Shown one piece after another: positions 43,704-53,966 of a stretch of DNA of 64,000 nucleotides (position 1 is its first letter; every line of letters starts with the position of its first letter). Source of the stretch: CAVXFB01 sp963760935. Lineage in GTDB: Bacteria > Planctomycetota > Planctomycetia > Pirellulales > Thermoguttaceae. Location: positions 248,001 to 312,000 of the forward strand of contig CAVXFB010000003.1 of assembly GCA_963760935.1 (NCBI GenBank). Reading direction: 5' to 3'. The notes under the pieces were generated by a model. The model made no database searches and had not been told where the DNA came from. It worked only from the letters and a program-made list of their open reading frames with translations. The position numbers were made by a program, and so were the translations under genes.

Positions 43704-44921
43704 ATGAGAATATGCGTTCGCACGATCATAACTCTGCTCACGTTCCTGGCCGGTGAATATCTCCACGCGGGCGACAACAGTCAGTACATCATAACGAAGA
43801 TTGCAGACTCCTCGCAGTTTCGCGCTTTGTCCGGACAAGAGCCACTGATCAACGACCAGGGTGCCGTCGCGTTTCAGGCGGAACTAGCCAATGGGCACGA
43901 TACGATCTTTCTCGGCAGTAATGGCTTAATAACGCAAATCTACGAGAGGGGCCAGAACCCGTACAACACGCGGACAGTGTTCGTAGGCCCCCAGCAACTC
44001 ACCAACCAGAACGAAGTGGTTTTCTGGGGCGACGTCAATACGGAAAGAATTGTCTTGGCAAGTGCCACTTCGGTTCGCTCGCTCTACGACACGTACACGA
44101 GAGGCCAGCCCGCGGACCTCAGCAGCATCGCCATCTATCCCGCCATCAGCAGTGATACCGGCATTCTTGCGTTTGTCGGCACCGGGTGGCGGGACGGGCT
44201 GTTTCAGGGGACGGCGCAAGGCAGCGCGCGAGTGTTGCGCGTCGACAACTCTGATCCTCCATATTTTTCGACTATCTTCATGCCGACCGTGGCAAACGAT
44301 GCCACGATGGCGTTCCGGGCCCGCCTCTATAACAGCGGGAGCGATGGCATTTTTTTGCAAAGGAGCGGCAGTCCTTTGGTGACGATTACAGAGCCAGGCG
44401 TCTTCGCAAATGTTGGCAACCCGAAAATCAACAATGCAGGCGACGTAATCTTCAGTGCCAGCACGACGTCAAGCCGCGAGAATCTCTACCTGTACCACGA
44501 GGAAAGGACGACGATATTGGTCGATTCCGAGGGTAATTTCAAAGGAATCAAGCCGGCGATGAACGACAATGGCGAGTATGCTTTCGTAGGCTGGGATGCG
44601 ACGACTGGCAAGGCTGCGATCTATACGGGACCGGATCGTACCGAAGATCGACTGCTCGGCTACGGAGACTCGTTTTTCGGTGGAACCATTCAGTCGATCT
44701 TCATGGGCGCGGGAGGCATGAACGACGCCGGACAAATTGCGTTCTATGCCGAGTATCTCGATCAGGTCACGGGCGACCGTGTGGGCGGAATCTATGTGGC
44801 CAGCCCCGTGCCCGAACCGTGTGCGATTGTCCTGCTTGGCTCTGGAGCACTCGGACTGCTAGGCCGCATATTGTGGCGGCGGAGGCAGTGGCAGTATCGC
44901 AACGCCGTGCCACGAGGTTGA
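43704..44921 (+). CDS. Secreted PEP-CTERM protein with NxxGxVAF repeats
   Basis: 405 residues. Signal peptide about 1-22. Repeated beta motifs of the form N(D/N)xGxVAF (NDQGAVAFQAEL, NNAGDVIFSAS, NDNGEYAFVGWD, NDAGQIAFYAEY), as in planctomycete DUF7453-type choice-of-anchor propellers. The C-terminus VPEPCAIVLLGSGALGLLG followed by RRRQ is a PEP-CTERM signal. Isolated, with no shared leader with the two genes near 6 kb. Confidence 0.8.
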   Translation: MRICVRTIITLLTFLAGEYLHAGDNSQYIITKIADSSQFRALSGQEPLINDQGAVAFQAELANGHDTIFLGSNGLITQIYERGQNPYNTRTVFVGPQQLTNQNEVVFWGDVNTERIVLASATSVRSLYDTYTRGQPADLSSIAIYPAISSDTGILAFVGTGWRDGLFQGTAQGSARVLRVDNSDPPYFSTIFMPTVANDATMAFRARLYNSGSDGIFLQRSGSPLVTITEPGVFANVGNPKINNAGDVIFSASTTSSRENLYLYHEERTTILVDSEGNFKGIKPAMNDNGEYAFVGWDATTGKAAIYTGPDRTEDRLLGYGDSFFGGTIQSIFMGAGGMNDAGQIAFYAEYLDQVTGDRVGGIYVASPVPEPCAIVLLGSGALGLLGRILWRRRQWQYRNAVPRG

Positions 44922-45096
44922 GCACTGGTTATGATCGTCTCATCAGTTCAGCCGTATTGCGGCAATCGCAGTAAACAAGCCTATTTCCGGCACCGCTCTT
45001 CTGGTGCCATCAAAGATTACCGGCGAGCACGTTGAGACCGAAGGGGCGTCGTTCGGGGGAAATAGGCCGGCAACGGGCCCATCAAAGCAATGATTC

Positions 45097-45124
45097 TTGA
45101 CACCCGGCGAGCGCCCGCTACATT
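45097..45124 (+). promoter_or_regulatory. Sigma-70-type promoter before the ROK gene
   Basis: Perfect -35 TTGACA (45097-45102), 16-base spacer and -10-like TACATT (45119-45124). Transcription would begin near 45132, about 125 bases before the start codon. Confidence 0.55.
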
Positions 45125-45255
45125 GACGGGAGCGTCGAGTTGCAGATGTCCGGGGATATGACGGTTTCATGGTCTTCTGGCCTCCTGCGGCCCGTGAAGA
45201 TGTTCACGGCAGTGGGTTAAGATGGCCACCCTTTTTTTCAGGAGGCGGCTGGACG

Positions 45256-46380
45256 ATGGACAAAGGCGGCTTTTTGCTGGCGATCGATCTGGGTGCCGGG
45301 CTGGGCGCAAAAGTGGGCCTCTTTACAACCGCGCACCACCAGCTCGGCGCGGACCTGCTGCATCGGGAGAAGTTCGCGGATAGCTTCGAGTCTTTCACTG
45401 GGCAACTGGTCCAGGTACTCGATGAGTTGGCGAACAAACACGGCAAGCGGCTAGTTCAGACGCGGGCCATCGGCATCGCTTCGCCCGGCTTGTTCCGGTC
45501 GGACGGCACCTACCTGCTGGCGGCCAACCTGCCCTTCTTGACTGGCCACAATCTGAAGCAGCGTCTGGCCGAGCAGACAGGATTGCTGGTGGCGATCGAC
45601 AACGATGCCAATCTCGGCGGGTTGGCCGAATGGTCCGTCCTGCAGACCGATTTAATCTATTGGGTATTTGGCGGTGGTTGGGGCGGGGTGTGGATCGACA
45701 AGGCGGGCACGGTCAAGTTTCCCGCATTGGATTGGGATGGCAAGGACACATCGCTGCACTACACCAACGAGCCTGGCTTCGCGATCCCGCTGAGCAAGTT
45801 GACGCTCAAGACCCTTTTCTACCAATTTGGCGTCTCATTCGATCGCTTTGAACAAATCGTGGCCGAAGACCTCCATTTGCCCGAACCAAAATTGACCGGC
45901 CCGGGCGGAGATCCCGACTCGATCCGCGCCGAGGTGATCCTTTCCGGTCCGGGCCGATGCCGGTTGTTTCGAGCTGTCGTCGGCGACGATAATTTCTACG
46001 AGCGGTTCCTGGATATTCACGAGACGAAACAAATGACAGACCCCTCGATCGCCGGCAGGCTGATCAGTAAGCTGAGCACCATGCGGGTTGAGTCGGCCGT
46101 GAACACGGATCGCTTGTTCGGCCGCATGCTGGCCGAAGCCACCCTGCTGATGATTCGGCAAGCCCGCCGCGACGGTCTGCCCGAGACCCTCCCGATCTGT
46201 CTGGGCGGCAAACCGTCATACGCGCTGCCCTACTTCGGTCCCACCGCCCAACGCCGGTTGGGAGCGGCAGGCGTCATGAGCTATCTGAGGCCGTCCGTTA
46301 TCGACGAACGTGGCTTCAATGCCAATCTAGTCGGTGCCGCCGTGCTGGCCGAGCAAATCAGCGAGGCGTGCGAGAAGTAG
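45256..46380 (+). CDS. ROK-family sugar kinase-like protein
   Basis: 374 residues from ATG 45256 (ribosome site AGGAGG). LLAIDLGAGLGAKVGLF is an ATP-phosphate loop of the ROK/hexokinase fold. GIASPGLFRSDGTYLLAANL and VAIDNDANLGGLAEW carry the catalytic-Asp region. The usual ROK zinc motif (Cys-x-Cys-Gly) is not visible, so it may be a divergent or non-canonical member. C-terminal helix and GGKPSYALPYFG. No neighbouring sugar pathway gene points to a substrate. Confidence 0.65.
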   Translation: MDKGGFLLAIDLGAGLGAKVGLFTTAHHQLGADLLHREKFADSFESFTGQLVQVLDELANKHGKRLVQTRAIGIASPGLFRSDGTYLLAANLPFLTGHNLKQRLAEQTGLLVAIDNDANLGGLAEWSVLQTDLIYWVFGGGWGGVWIDKAGTVKFPALDWDGKDTSLHYTNEPGFAIPLSKLTLKTLFYQFGVSFDRFEQIVAEDLHLPEPKLTGPGGDPDSIRAEVILSGPGRCRLFRAVVGDDNFYERFLDIHETKQMTDPSIAGRLISKLSTMRVESAVNTDRLFGRMLAEATLLMIRQARRDGLPETLPICLGGKPSYALPYFGPTAQRRLGAAGVMSYLRPSVIDERGFNANLVGAAVLAEQISEACEK

Positions 46381-46439
46381 AGACCGGGCGATTCAGGCTC
46401 CGCGCCGTCGCTATCCAATACGCCGGTTCTGCACTTCCG

Positions 46440-46973
46440 GCCTGCTGCGGTGCCAAAAAGAATCTCGATTACTATCGCCGCGAGTCCCGCATTGTGGACA
46501 AGTCCACGGGGCTCCGCAGCGACCAAACGATTGTCCTTCAGGGTCCCAAAACATCTCAACTCTATCCCGATCCGCTTCGTCGCGTGGCGTACTACGACGC
46601 CGAGCACGATCGGCGACTAGTTTTCCTTGCGAACAACTTCAAACTGCCCGTCTTGACCATCGCACAACTCTATCGCTGTCGTCGGCAAGTCGAGTTGTTC
46701 TTCAAGTGGATCAAGCAGAACCTCCGGATCAAGGCGTTTTACGGCAACTCCGTCAATGCGGTGAAGACCCCGGTGTGGATCGCCGTAAGCGTCTACGTCC
46801 TGGTGGCCATCATCCGCAAGGAACTGAAGCTCGACCGAAGCCTCTCCAAAATTCTCCAAATTCTGAGCGTGGTTCCTTTCGAGAAAACCCCTAGTTTTCA
46901 GGCACTTTCGACGATTCGTGCCCCAAATCCCGAAGGTGCTCGCTGTAACCAATTAAAATTATTCGATTTATAA
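46440..46973 (+). pseudogene. IS4-family transposase, C-terminal remnant
   Basis: About 175 residues homologous to IS4-type transposases: KKNLDYYRRESRIVDKSTGL, then LYPDPLRRVAYYDAEHDRRL, FLANNF, then YRCRRQVELFFKWIKQNLRI, which contains the Y-(2)-R-(3)-E-(6)-K signature. The N-terminal part and left end are missing; homology begins about 60 bases after the ROK stop. The ending CNQLKLFDL is family-like. Confidence 0.8.
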
Positions 46974-47181
46974 CCGGACAGCGCTGTTATGATATAGCGG
47001 ACGGGGTTGGCGAGGTAGTGCCGCTGCTCGCTGCGACGTGCGAAATTTCGAGGTGCACAGACGGGGGCGGGTACCAATGGTTCCTGCCAGTTCTGGGAAT
47101 CGTGCCGCACGATGCCCCGGCAGGTGGTTAAGAAACGACGATTTGTGGGACTTGCTCAAACAACGTAGCTAGGAAAAGCGT

Positions 47182-48044
47182 ATGCCGACAACTCGCGTCC
47201 ATCGGATACTTGCCGAGGTTGGCTCCATCGCCTTTGCAGGCGTATACGATACGCTGTCGGCGAAGCTTGCCCAACGGGCCGGCTTTCCGATGGCGTTCGT
47301 CTCCGGTTATTCAGTGGCGGCGACGGCCATCGGCGAGCCGGACCTTGGGCTGTTGACGCAAACTGAGATGATCGAACGCGCCCGGCGGATTTGCGGCAGC
47401 GTCGATATCCCGATCATAGTAGACGCCGACACGGGCTACGGAAATCCGCTGAACGTCTATCGCACCGTCAAGGAGTTGGTGTCGGCCGGGGCGGCCGGAT
47501 GTTTCCTCGAAGACCAGGTTTGGCCCAAGAAGTGCGGCCACATGCGGGGCAAGCGGGTTGTGGAGCGCGAGGAGTACGTCGACAAGATCCGTGCGGCCTC
47601 TGAAGCTCGCGGCACGGCCGATTTCTTCATCGTGGCCCGAACCGACGCCTTGGCCCCGATCGGCATCAACGAGGCCATTGCCAGGGTGGCCGCCGCACGC
47701 GAGGCAGGCGCGGATGCCAGCTTTGTCGAGCGCCGCCCTCGCTCGATCTCTTGGCCGAGATTGGCCGCCGGGCGCCAAGCCCGATTGTGGCTAACATGTT
47801 GGAAGGGGGCAAGACGCCCGTGCTGGCCAAGCAGCAGCTTGCGGATATGGGATTTCAACTGATCCTATACCCGTTAACGGCGCTTTTCGCCGCGGCCCAG
47901 GCTATCGCCGATCTCTATCAAAAGCTTCGCACGGATGGCACTACCTTGGGCGAGGAGCATCGCCTCATGTCGTTCCAGGAGTTCAACGCACTCATTGGCG
48001 TGGAAGAAAAGTACGCGCTCGGTGAGCGATTCGGAGTTCGGTGA
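47182..48044 (+). CDS. Isocitrate lyase/PEP mutase superfamily protein, frameshifted
   Basis: Residues FAGVYDTLSAKLAQRAGFP, then IIVDADTGYGNPLNVYRTVK and DQVWPKKCGHMRGKRV, match the 2-methylisocitrate lyase/oxaloacetate hydrolase branch (metal-binding DADTGYG; catalytic-loop KKCGH). After DASFVE a single missing G near 47731 puts the rest in another frame: APPSLDLLAEIGRRAPSPIV, then NMLEGGKTP and a normal C-terminus at 48044. If the shift is not real, this is a 287-residue carbon-carbon lyase with unknown substrate. Confidence 0.8.
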
Positions 48045-48078
48045 ACAAGCAAGGTGTGCGGCAACTGCTCTCATCGCG

Positions 48079-49487
48079 CTACAGCAGATGCCGCGCCTTG
48101 ACTTCCAGGTAGCGGTTTACAAGCGGGGCGGTCATCGCCTCGGGAAAGACGTCGAGCGCCAGCACGCCCTTTCGCTGCATGTCGGTCAGCACCTGATGCC
48201 GCCACGTCAGCACGTCGGCTGCTGCGGCAGCCCGCCATAGGTGGTCGTCAACCGAGGCCGAACTAGCGGTGGTGGTGTCGTCACTATCCACAGCATCGAA
48301 CATTCTCCGGTCGCGTAGCAACACGCACAGCGGCAGGTGCCGGCCGACAAGATTGGTAAGATATCGCTCCACCTGATTCGAGTTGACGTCATCAATGATA
48401 TTTGTCACCAGCACGACTAGCGACCGCTTGCGGCACTGAGCCGCCAGATATCGAAAGGCCAGATCGTAGCGGGCTTCGGTCAATCGGGGGAAGCGATCAA
48501 ACGAGGCGTGCAACAGGCGGTTCATCTGGTTCATGCCTCCACGTGGCGGCACAAAGCTGTGTATCTCGTCGGAAAATGCCACCATGCCGACACTGTCGCC
48601 TTGCCGCAAGGCAACGTAGCTGAGCATCAGCATGGCGTTTAACCCGTGGTCGAGAAGGCTCAGACCTGCGGCCTGATTAGTCATCATCCGCCCGCAGTCC
48701 ATCAGGAAGATAATCCGCTGGCTCTGGCTGGTCTGAAAATCCTTGACCGTGAGTTTATGGCGCGCGCGGTTGCCCGCCAATCGATATGCCTGTAATTATC
48801 ATCGATCGTGTAGTCGCGGAGCCGCTCGAAATCGTGGTCCTGTCCGATACGGCGGGTGCGGCGCACGCCCACGAGGCTTAGGCGGTTCGTTCGGGCAAGA
48901 ATCGCATATTGCGAGAGCTGCCGCATGTCGGGATAGATGTTCACTACCGTCTGGGTTGCGTAATCGAGCATGCGTTGCCACAACCCCAGGCGGCTGCTGG
49001 CCCGAATGTAAAGGCGATCAATAATGAAGGCGCCGCGGCGGCTGGGACGCAACATGTAGTGCAATGTCGAACGACTGTGGGGCGGTGCTCGCAGCGCGAA
49101 CTCAGCCGGCTCGGGATGCAGCTCCTGAGGCACTCCATCGCGGATCGAGAGGGCGAATGTCCGCCGAGTGCGGTTGAAAACGACTACGGAAACCGGATGC
49201 GTCTTGCGCAGCGAGGCGATCCGCCCGGCATGCCGCTCGACAGAAAACATCCCCTTCCTCGGGAGCGTCAGTAGGTCGGCCAGCGCCACCAGGGCCGTAA
49301 GAGCATCGACGACGATCACTAGCCAGAGTAGCTCTGGGCCGATGAACAGTATCCAAGTCGCGACGGCAGGAACCAGCGCGGCGCCGGCTAGCCTTGCCCG
49401 TGGAAACACCCGCAGTCCGGCGGCCAAAACGACCAACGGCAAGGCAATCACTGCGAATTTCAGGACGACAAAGGCCAGCGAAGTCAT
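48079..49487 (-). CDS. DUF58 domain protein, frameshifted
   Basis: From ATG 49487: N-terminal membrane helices (about 5-60), then a beta domain, and the DUF58 signature DHDFERLRDYTIDDNYRHID, then WRATAR. At 48762 one base is missing; the next frame continues KLTVKDFQTSQSQRIIFLMD, with von Willebrand A-like segment, to the end at 48079. DUF58 proteins act with MoxR ATPases in cell-envelope or solute-related chaperone systems. It is the last gene of the leftward MoxR operon. Full length when joined (about 465 residues). Confidence 0.8.
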
Positions 49488-49534
49488 GAAGCAACCTATT
49501 CACGAAGGACGTTTGCCCAAAAAATGTGTTTTTT

Positions 49535-49550
49535 CCCGTCCAAGGACGGG
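49535..49550 (-). terminator. Hairpin between MoxR and DUF58 genes
   Basis: Perfect 7-bp stem CCCGTCC/GGACGGG with a two-base loop, followed leftward by an A-run then a T-run (TTTTTT). It could cause partial termination or processing between the two genes. Confidence 0.35.
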
Positions 49551-49565
49551 ACCAGTCCCCGTGGG

Positions 49566-50543
49566 CTACAGTCGTGGAACCTCCACAGTTCGGATCAGTT
49601 CCTTGAGCAGTTCATCGGCGGAGTGCCCCTCCACTTCGGCTTCGGCCGAAAGAATGACGCGATGGCGGAGCACGGGCAGCGCGAGGTCGACAACGTCGTC
49701 GGGCACGGCGTAGTCGCGACCACGAAAGGCGGCCAGCGTCCGAGTGGCCTGCATCAGGGCGATGCCTGCCCGAGGCGACGCGCCGAGATGAAATTGCGGC
49801 CATTGGCGCGTCTGGCGCACTAAGGCGTTGATAAAGTCAAGCAACCTAGGGTCGACCAATACGCCGCCGTTACGCTGCGCTATGTCGGCAATCTCCTGCG
49901 GACCCGTCACTGTTTGCAGGGCTTCCAGCCGCCGATCGAGTTCAACCTGGACGCCGTGCATCTGGAGCACGACGGCTTCTTCCTCGGCGCTTGGATAGTC
50001 GATCACCAGCTTAAACATGAAACGGTCCAACTGGGCCTCGGGAAGGTTGTACGTGCCCTCCGACTCGATCGGGTTCTGTGTGGCCATAACCAGAAACGGC
50101 CGGTCGATCCGATGCGTGGCGCCGTCGACCGTGACCCGATATTCTTGCATGATCTCCAGCAGGGCCGCATGTGTCTTGGCAGGCGAACGGTTGATTTCAT
50201 CGGCCAAAAGCAGTTGCGTGAATACGGGCCCCGGCCGAAAGCGGAACTCCTGCGACTTGAGGTCGAAGATCGGAGCGCCGGTAATGTCGGACGGCATCAG
50301 ATCGGCCGTGAACTGGATGCGGCCGAAGCGACAGCCGAGCACGCGTCCCAGGGTCCGCACGAAGATCGTCTTGCCCAGGCCCGGTACACTCTCGATCAGC
50401 ACGTGCCCGTTGGAAAATAGCGCGACGAGCGTGCCGAGCACCAATTCGTCTTGGCCGACGTAGATCTTACGGATTTCAGCCGTGACGCGGTCAAAGAGCT
50501 CTTTGGTGGCGGAAGCAGTCGGGAGTGGAGTTGCGTCGGTCAT
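49566..50543 (-). CDS. MoxR-family AAA ATPase
   Basis: 325 residues. Walker A is SVPGLGKT (residues 52-59; the usual first Gly is Ser), Walker B LLLADEINRSP (111-121), sensor 1 LVMATQNPIESEGTYNLPEA and the second region LGASPRAGIALMQATRTLAA. MoxR ATPases assist folding, metal insertion or assembly of envelope or enzyme complexes together with DUF58/VWA proteins such as the one following. The MoxR, DUF4350 and DUF4129 genes are spaced by 5-base gaps, so they are an operon. Confidence 0.92.
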   Translation of the reverse strand: MTDATPLPTASATKELFDRVTAEIRKIYVGQDELVLGTLVALFSNGHVLIESVPGLGKTIFVRTLGRVLGCRFGRIQFTADLMPSDITGAPIFDLKSQEFRFRPGPVFTQLLLADEINRSPAKTHAALLEIMQEYRVTVDGATHRIDRPFLVMATQNPIESEGTYNLPEAQLDRFMFKLVIDYPSAEEEAVVLQMHGVQVELDRRLEALQTVTGPQEIADIAQRNGGVLVDPRLLDFINALVRQTRQWPQFHLGASPRAGIALMQATRTLAAFRGRDYAVPDDVVDLALPVLRHRVILSAEAEVEGHSADELLKELIRTVEVPRL

Positions 50544-50548
50544 TGGAT

Positions 50549-51688
50549 TTACTTATCTGCTCCAGTCTTTCGTCGATAGTGTTCAATTTTTTCGGTGGCG
50601 TAATCGCGATCGCGGGAACGCTTCAGCAGTTGTGCCAACGCGTCGATGTGCCGACCGAAGTCGGAGGCGCCGTTGGCTTCGGAACTCCCGGGACGGCCGA
50701 AAATCGGCCATCGCGAAAAACAGAAGATGACGCCCAGCGCAGTCAAATGCAAGAGGATCCAGTTGGTCGGCCAGGCGTCGAACATTTCCAGCCCCGTCGG
50801 CGCGGCAGCCGCCGGATCGCGGTCGCGGATGGCAGGTCCGCCGGAGCCGCTTTCCAAAAAAGCAACCCTCTTGGCGGTCGATCCCACCTCGTCAATGAGT
50901 CGGCCAGCCAACTTGCGATGCTCGTGGTTTACCAACGGAAGGTTCAGAAGAAACGAGCCGTTCGCTACCACGATTAAATGGCCCTGTTCAATCGTCTGGC
51001 GACTTACGAGCACGTCGTCGCCCGACTTCAACAGGACTTCGGCGTCTGTCGGCGGAGACAGCCTGCGACGCAACTCGATCTCCAGTCGCGATGCGTCGAC
51101 GCCGTCAAGCCATTGCGGATCGCTGGTAATCTTTTGCACCTGCCTCATCGGCTGCGAGTCGTTGAGCGTAAACCAGCCGCAGTCCTTTTCCGTGTTCTTA
51201 TCCAGGTCTCGCCTTTCCCGAAACCGGGTTTTTGCGGCCTGGAGCCGCTCGGCAACCAATGGACGTTGCTCCGCCGGCGTGTTGGGCAGGACGTGCTGCC
51301 AATACCACATGGCAGCATCGAAGTCGCGCCCCACGTAAACTAGCGTCCGCTCGGGCTTCTCGGCAAGCCACTCTTCCAACCACTGGCGTACTTCTTTGCT
51401 CGGTGGCTGGAAATCGTCGGGAAACCAGACGATACAGTCGGCTCGCTGGGATAATCGCGGCGAAAGAGTCTGCCAAGAGTAAACCCGATGGCCCGCCTGC
51501 TCGAACATTTCGCCCAAGACGGCCGTGCCGTTGACGCTGGCCGACGCGCCCAGCCCCTCGCGCCGGCCGTACAGCGTGTCGATGTCACGCGAACATCCGG
51601 CCAGTAGAATTGCGAGTAGTGGCGTGTGAAGAGCGACGAGTCGAAGAGAGCCTGACGGCCGCGAACGGTGTACGACAATGGCATTCAT
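50549..51688 (-). CDS. DUF4350 lipoprotein
   Basis: 379 residues. Signal peptide with lipobox LLAGC (cleavage before the Cys at about 32). The DUF4350 region includes YGRREGLGASASVNGTAVLG, ADCIVWFPDDFQPPS and YVGRDFDAAMWYW. A membrane helix near residue 315 (WILLHLTALGVIFCF) and a cytoplasmic charged tail follow. A member of the MoxR/DUF58/DUF4129 operon common in planctomycetes, role unknown. Confidence 0.8.
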   Translation of the reverse strand: MNAIVVHRSRPSGSLRLVALHTPLLAILLAGCSRDIDTLYGRREGLGASASVNGTAVLGEMFEQAGHRVYSWQTLSPRLSQRADCIVWFPDDFQPPSKEVRQWLEEWLAEKPERTLVYVGRDFDAAMWYWQHVLPNTPAEQRPLVAERLQAAKTRFRERRDLDKNTEKDCGWFTLNDSQPMRQVQKITSDPQWLDGVDASRLEIELRRRLSPPTDAEVLLKSGDDVLVSRQTIEQGHLIVVANGSFLLNLPLVNHEHRKLAGRLIDEVGSTAKRVAFLESGSGGPAIRDRDPAAAAPTGLEMFDAWPTNWILLHLTALGVIFCFSRWPIFGRPGSSEANGASDFGRHIDALAQLLKRSRDRDYATEKIEHYRRKTGADK

Positions 51689-51693
51689 GTTCG

Positions 51694-52335
51694 TTATCCA
51701 CCCGCGACGGCTTGCTCAAATTCATCCCGACGCAGCCAGCAGCTTTCGAACCGGCCGCGGTCGATCAGCCGGTGTCCGAAATAGAAGTCCTCAAAGACGG
51801 TCATTGTCTGTTCAAGCATTGCCCGCAAGGAGGCCTGCGCGCCGACTTCGCGCAGATATTGCCGGTTCGTCTTGCCTCGGTCGAGGTGGATGAACTGACG
51901 CTTGTCGAGCTGAAGGAGCTGATAGCTGAAGAAATACACGACGGCCTGCCCAAAGTCGCCGCGCTGATAGCATCGCTGAGCTTCTTCCAACAAATTCAAC
52001 CGGCCTCGTGGCAGTGGCACTGGCAGCGACTCCGTGCGATCGGCTATGCCGATCGGCTCATCGTTGCGAGATTTCGCCGACCGCGCGAGTCTCCACCGCC
52101 CCCAATACGCTCGGATAAGCACATATGCCACGGCGGCCAGCAACAGGGCGATCGCGATCCACGCCAACCATTGCAGTACCGAGGCAGGAAACTGGAGGTC
52201 GAATGGCAGCTTCCAGTTCAAATCCCACGGCGGCGACAGCTCGACACGGCGGATGCCGTCGCTCTGGGCGTCGTACCACGGATAGCCGAACCAGTGGTCA
52301 AGGGCCTCGCGGCCACCATCGACAGGGTCGTTCAT
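51694..52335 (-). CDS. DUF4129 membrane protein
   Basis: 213 residues, with periplasmic lead, one membrane helix (VLQWLAWIAIALLLAAVAYV) and a C-terminal helical domain with EEAQRCYQRGDFGQAVVYFF and LDKRQFIHLDRGKTNRQYLR, the DUF4129 pattern. The start overlaps the stop of the upstream gene by four bases (ATGA). Part of the MoxR operon. Confidence 0.78.
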   Translation of the reverse strand: MNDPVDGGREALDHWFGYPWYDAQSDGIRRVELSPPWDLNWKLPFDLQFPASVLQWLAWIAIALLLAAVAYVLIRAYWGRWRLARSAKSRNDEPIGIADRTESLPVPLPRGRLNLLEEAQRCYQRGDFGQAVVYFFSYQLLQLDKRQFIHLDRGKTNRQYLREVGAQASLRAMLEQTMTVFEDFYFGHRLIDRGRFESCWLRRDEFEQAVAGG

Positions 52336-53159
52336 GCCATGTGCCTCGACAACTGGGCACCCTCCGCACGCATCATCAACTCAACCTCCCACCCTTCGCG
52401 ACGAATTCGCAAGTCGAGATAGCCCAAGAACCGCACCACAGTAAGATAGCCGACCACGGTCCATAAGGCCATCGGGTAGAACACCGTGTAGATCGCCTGT
52501 TGCTGAGCCTCCTCACCGAGGATCACGCCGGCCAAGTAACTCGTTGACAACCACAGCGAGACAAACAAGAGTCCGCCTAGCGCAACGGCGACCAGCCAGC
52601 GTGCGAACAGATCGCCGCCGTTGCCGCGGTGAAGGGCCTGTGTGCGGCGCAACGTCGTCATCTGTCCCGGCTGGCGCCGCCGAAGTGGATTCCGTTCTAG
52701 GAGAAGCACCTCGTTCAAGTAGGGCCATACGGCAAACGGAACGAGCCACGTGATTACCATTGGCAGCAACAGCCCTCGCAGGACAACCTGGAACAGAAAC
52801 AACTGCGGCAGCGCCCCGAATAGCGATCCAATGATCCCCTTCGCCCGCGGTTGCTTAAGGAACACGGCCTCACCCAAGTACAACGTTGCCAGGGTAGTGA
52901 CCAACGGCGTCTCCCAGAGTACCAACAGCAGCATCCACCACATATACGCCATCATTATTGGATTCATTGCATCGCTATCCGACGCCGCCTCGGCCAATCC
53001 GCGAAGCAGCCAGGCGTTCAACAGCATGGCTGGCAGAATGCCGATGGCCAGCATGAAAACTAGCGGCCAGAGGTACGCGCGGACGACGCATAGCCCCAGA
53101 TCGAGCAAGTCCAACAGGCCACGCTCGCGGATGACTATCCGAGTGTGATCGAGTTGCAT
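52332..53159 (-). CDS. Multi-pass membrane protein of the MoxR operon
   Basis: 275 residues from ATG 53159 (MQLDHTRIVIRERGLLDLLD). Upstream ATGs to 53282 exist, but the sequence there is not helix-compatible. About six hydrophobic segments, for example LWPLVFMLAIGILPAMLLNA and FARWLVAVALGGLLFVSLWL. No named family; planctomycete operons of this kind usually start with such a protein. First gene of the operon. Confidence 0.7.
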   Translation of the reverse strand: MQLDHTRIVIRERGLLDLLDLGLCVVRAYLWPLVFMLAIGILPAMLLNAWLLRGLAEAASDSDAMNPIMMAYMWWMLLLVLWETPLVTTLATLYLGEAVFLKQPRAKGIIGSLFGALPQLFLFQVVLRGLLLPMVITWLVPFAVWPYLNEVLLLERNPLRRRQPGQMTTLRRTQALHRGNGGDLFARWLVAVALGGLLFVSLWLSTSYLAGVILGEEAQQQAIYTVFYPMALWTVVGYLTVVRFLGYLDLRIRREGWEVELMMRAEGAQLSRHMA

Positions 53160-53966
53160 GGCAAGGTGGAGCAGGCGTTTCAGCCCGCCATGGGCAGATA
53201 AGCAAGAATGTCGCCCCAACCGTCCGGTCAGTTTCAATGGGAGGACACCCCCGCGAGCGCCGTACATTGTAACGCCCAACAACGGGAAGAGAAAGAACGT
53301 GCCAAGGGGCGGCAGTGCCTGGAACGCTGGTGATTTGGTCCGAAAGGCAGCTCAACGTTGGGTTGCCAGCCGCCGATTGTGCCTTGCCTCATGTATCGAC
53401 GCCCAGCCCCGCATCGCGTCGAGATCTCGCGCGGAGCCCAAGAAACGCGACAGTCCGGGCAGGCCGCTGTGGCCTGAGCCCGGACTGTTCCCCCCCTGGG
53501 AATCTAATCGATGTACGAACTATTCCATGAGTGCACATCATCGGTTATCAGCGCCCTTTCCCTTTGGGAAAACTCTTCCGATTGGCTAGCCGGGGTAAGC
53601 ACGCTATCGATTTGCTGGAGCAGAGCATCCAGATTGAGAGACGCCTCCGGATGGCACATTACGGCAGAAGAACGCCATGTCGATTCAATGATCGCGTGCC
53701 GTATTCGCTGAAGGAGACACACTCGTCTGAAGCCATCTGTACTCAACACCTCGGCGTAACGCCCTGTATGGCTCGTCAGCGTTCCGTAGTGCTGCGACCG
53801 AACTGCTGCTGCCTATGTACCCAGGTCTTCCTATTGTCTCGCCGCTTCGCGTTTCAACTCATCAACTTTGCCGATTAGGCCGATTTTGAGGAAGACCACG
53901 GTAGGCGTGCGCGCTAACAGCCGTTGGCCAATTCCGCAGCAGTTAACGACAAGGACTTGATCGAAT
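53160..53966. other. Divergent intergenic region between the MoxR and TolQ-like operons
   Basis: About 800 bases without a supported gene. It contains a strong hairpin (53452-53486, listed separately) and, at both ends, presumably divergent promoters. Small open frames within it have no ribosome site. Confidence 0.4.
53452..53486. terminator. Strong hairpin in the divergent region
   Basis: AGTCCGGGC pairs with GCCCGGACT, and inside it AGGCC pairs with GGCCT around a GCTGT loop (14 paired bases with a GA bulge). Followed on the plus strand by TTCCCCCC, not a clean T-run. No gene runs into it from the left, so it is either an attenuator/leader hairpin for the rightward operon or a remnant of a terminator. 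Confidence 0.5.

Noticed and set aside
53504..53749. An 81-residue minus-strand frame in the divergent region
   Set aside because: No ribosome site, no family resemblance and it lies in a region with structured, non-coding character.
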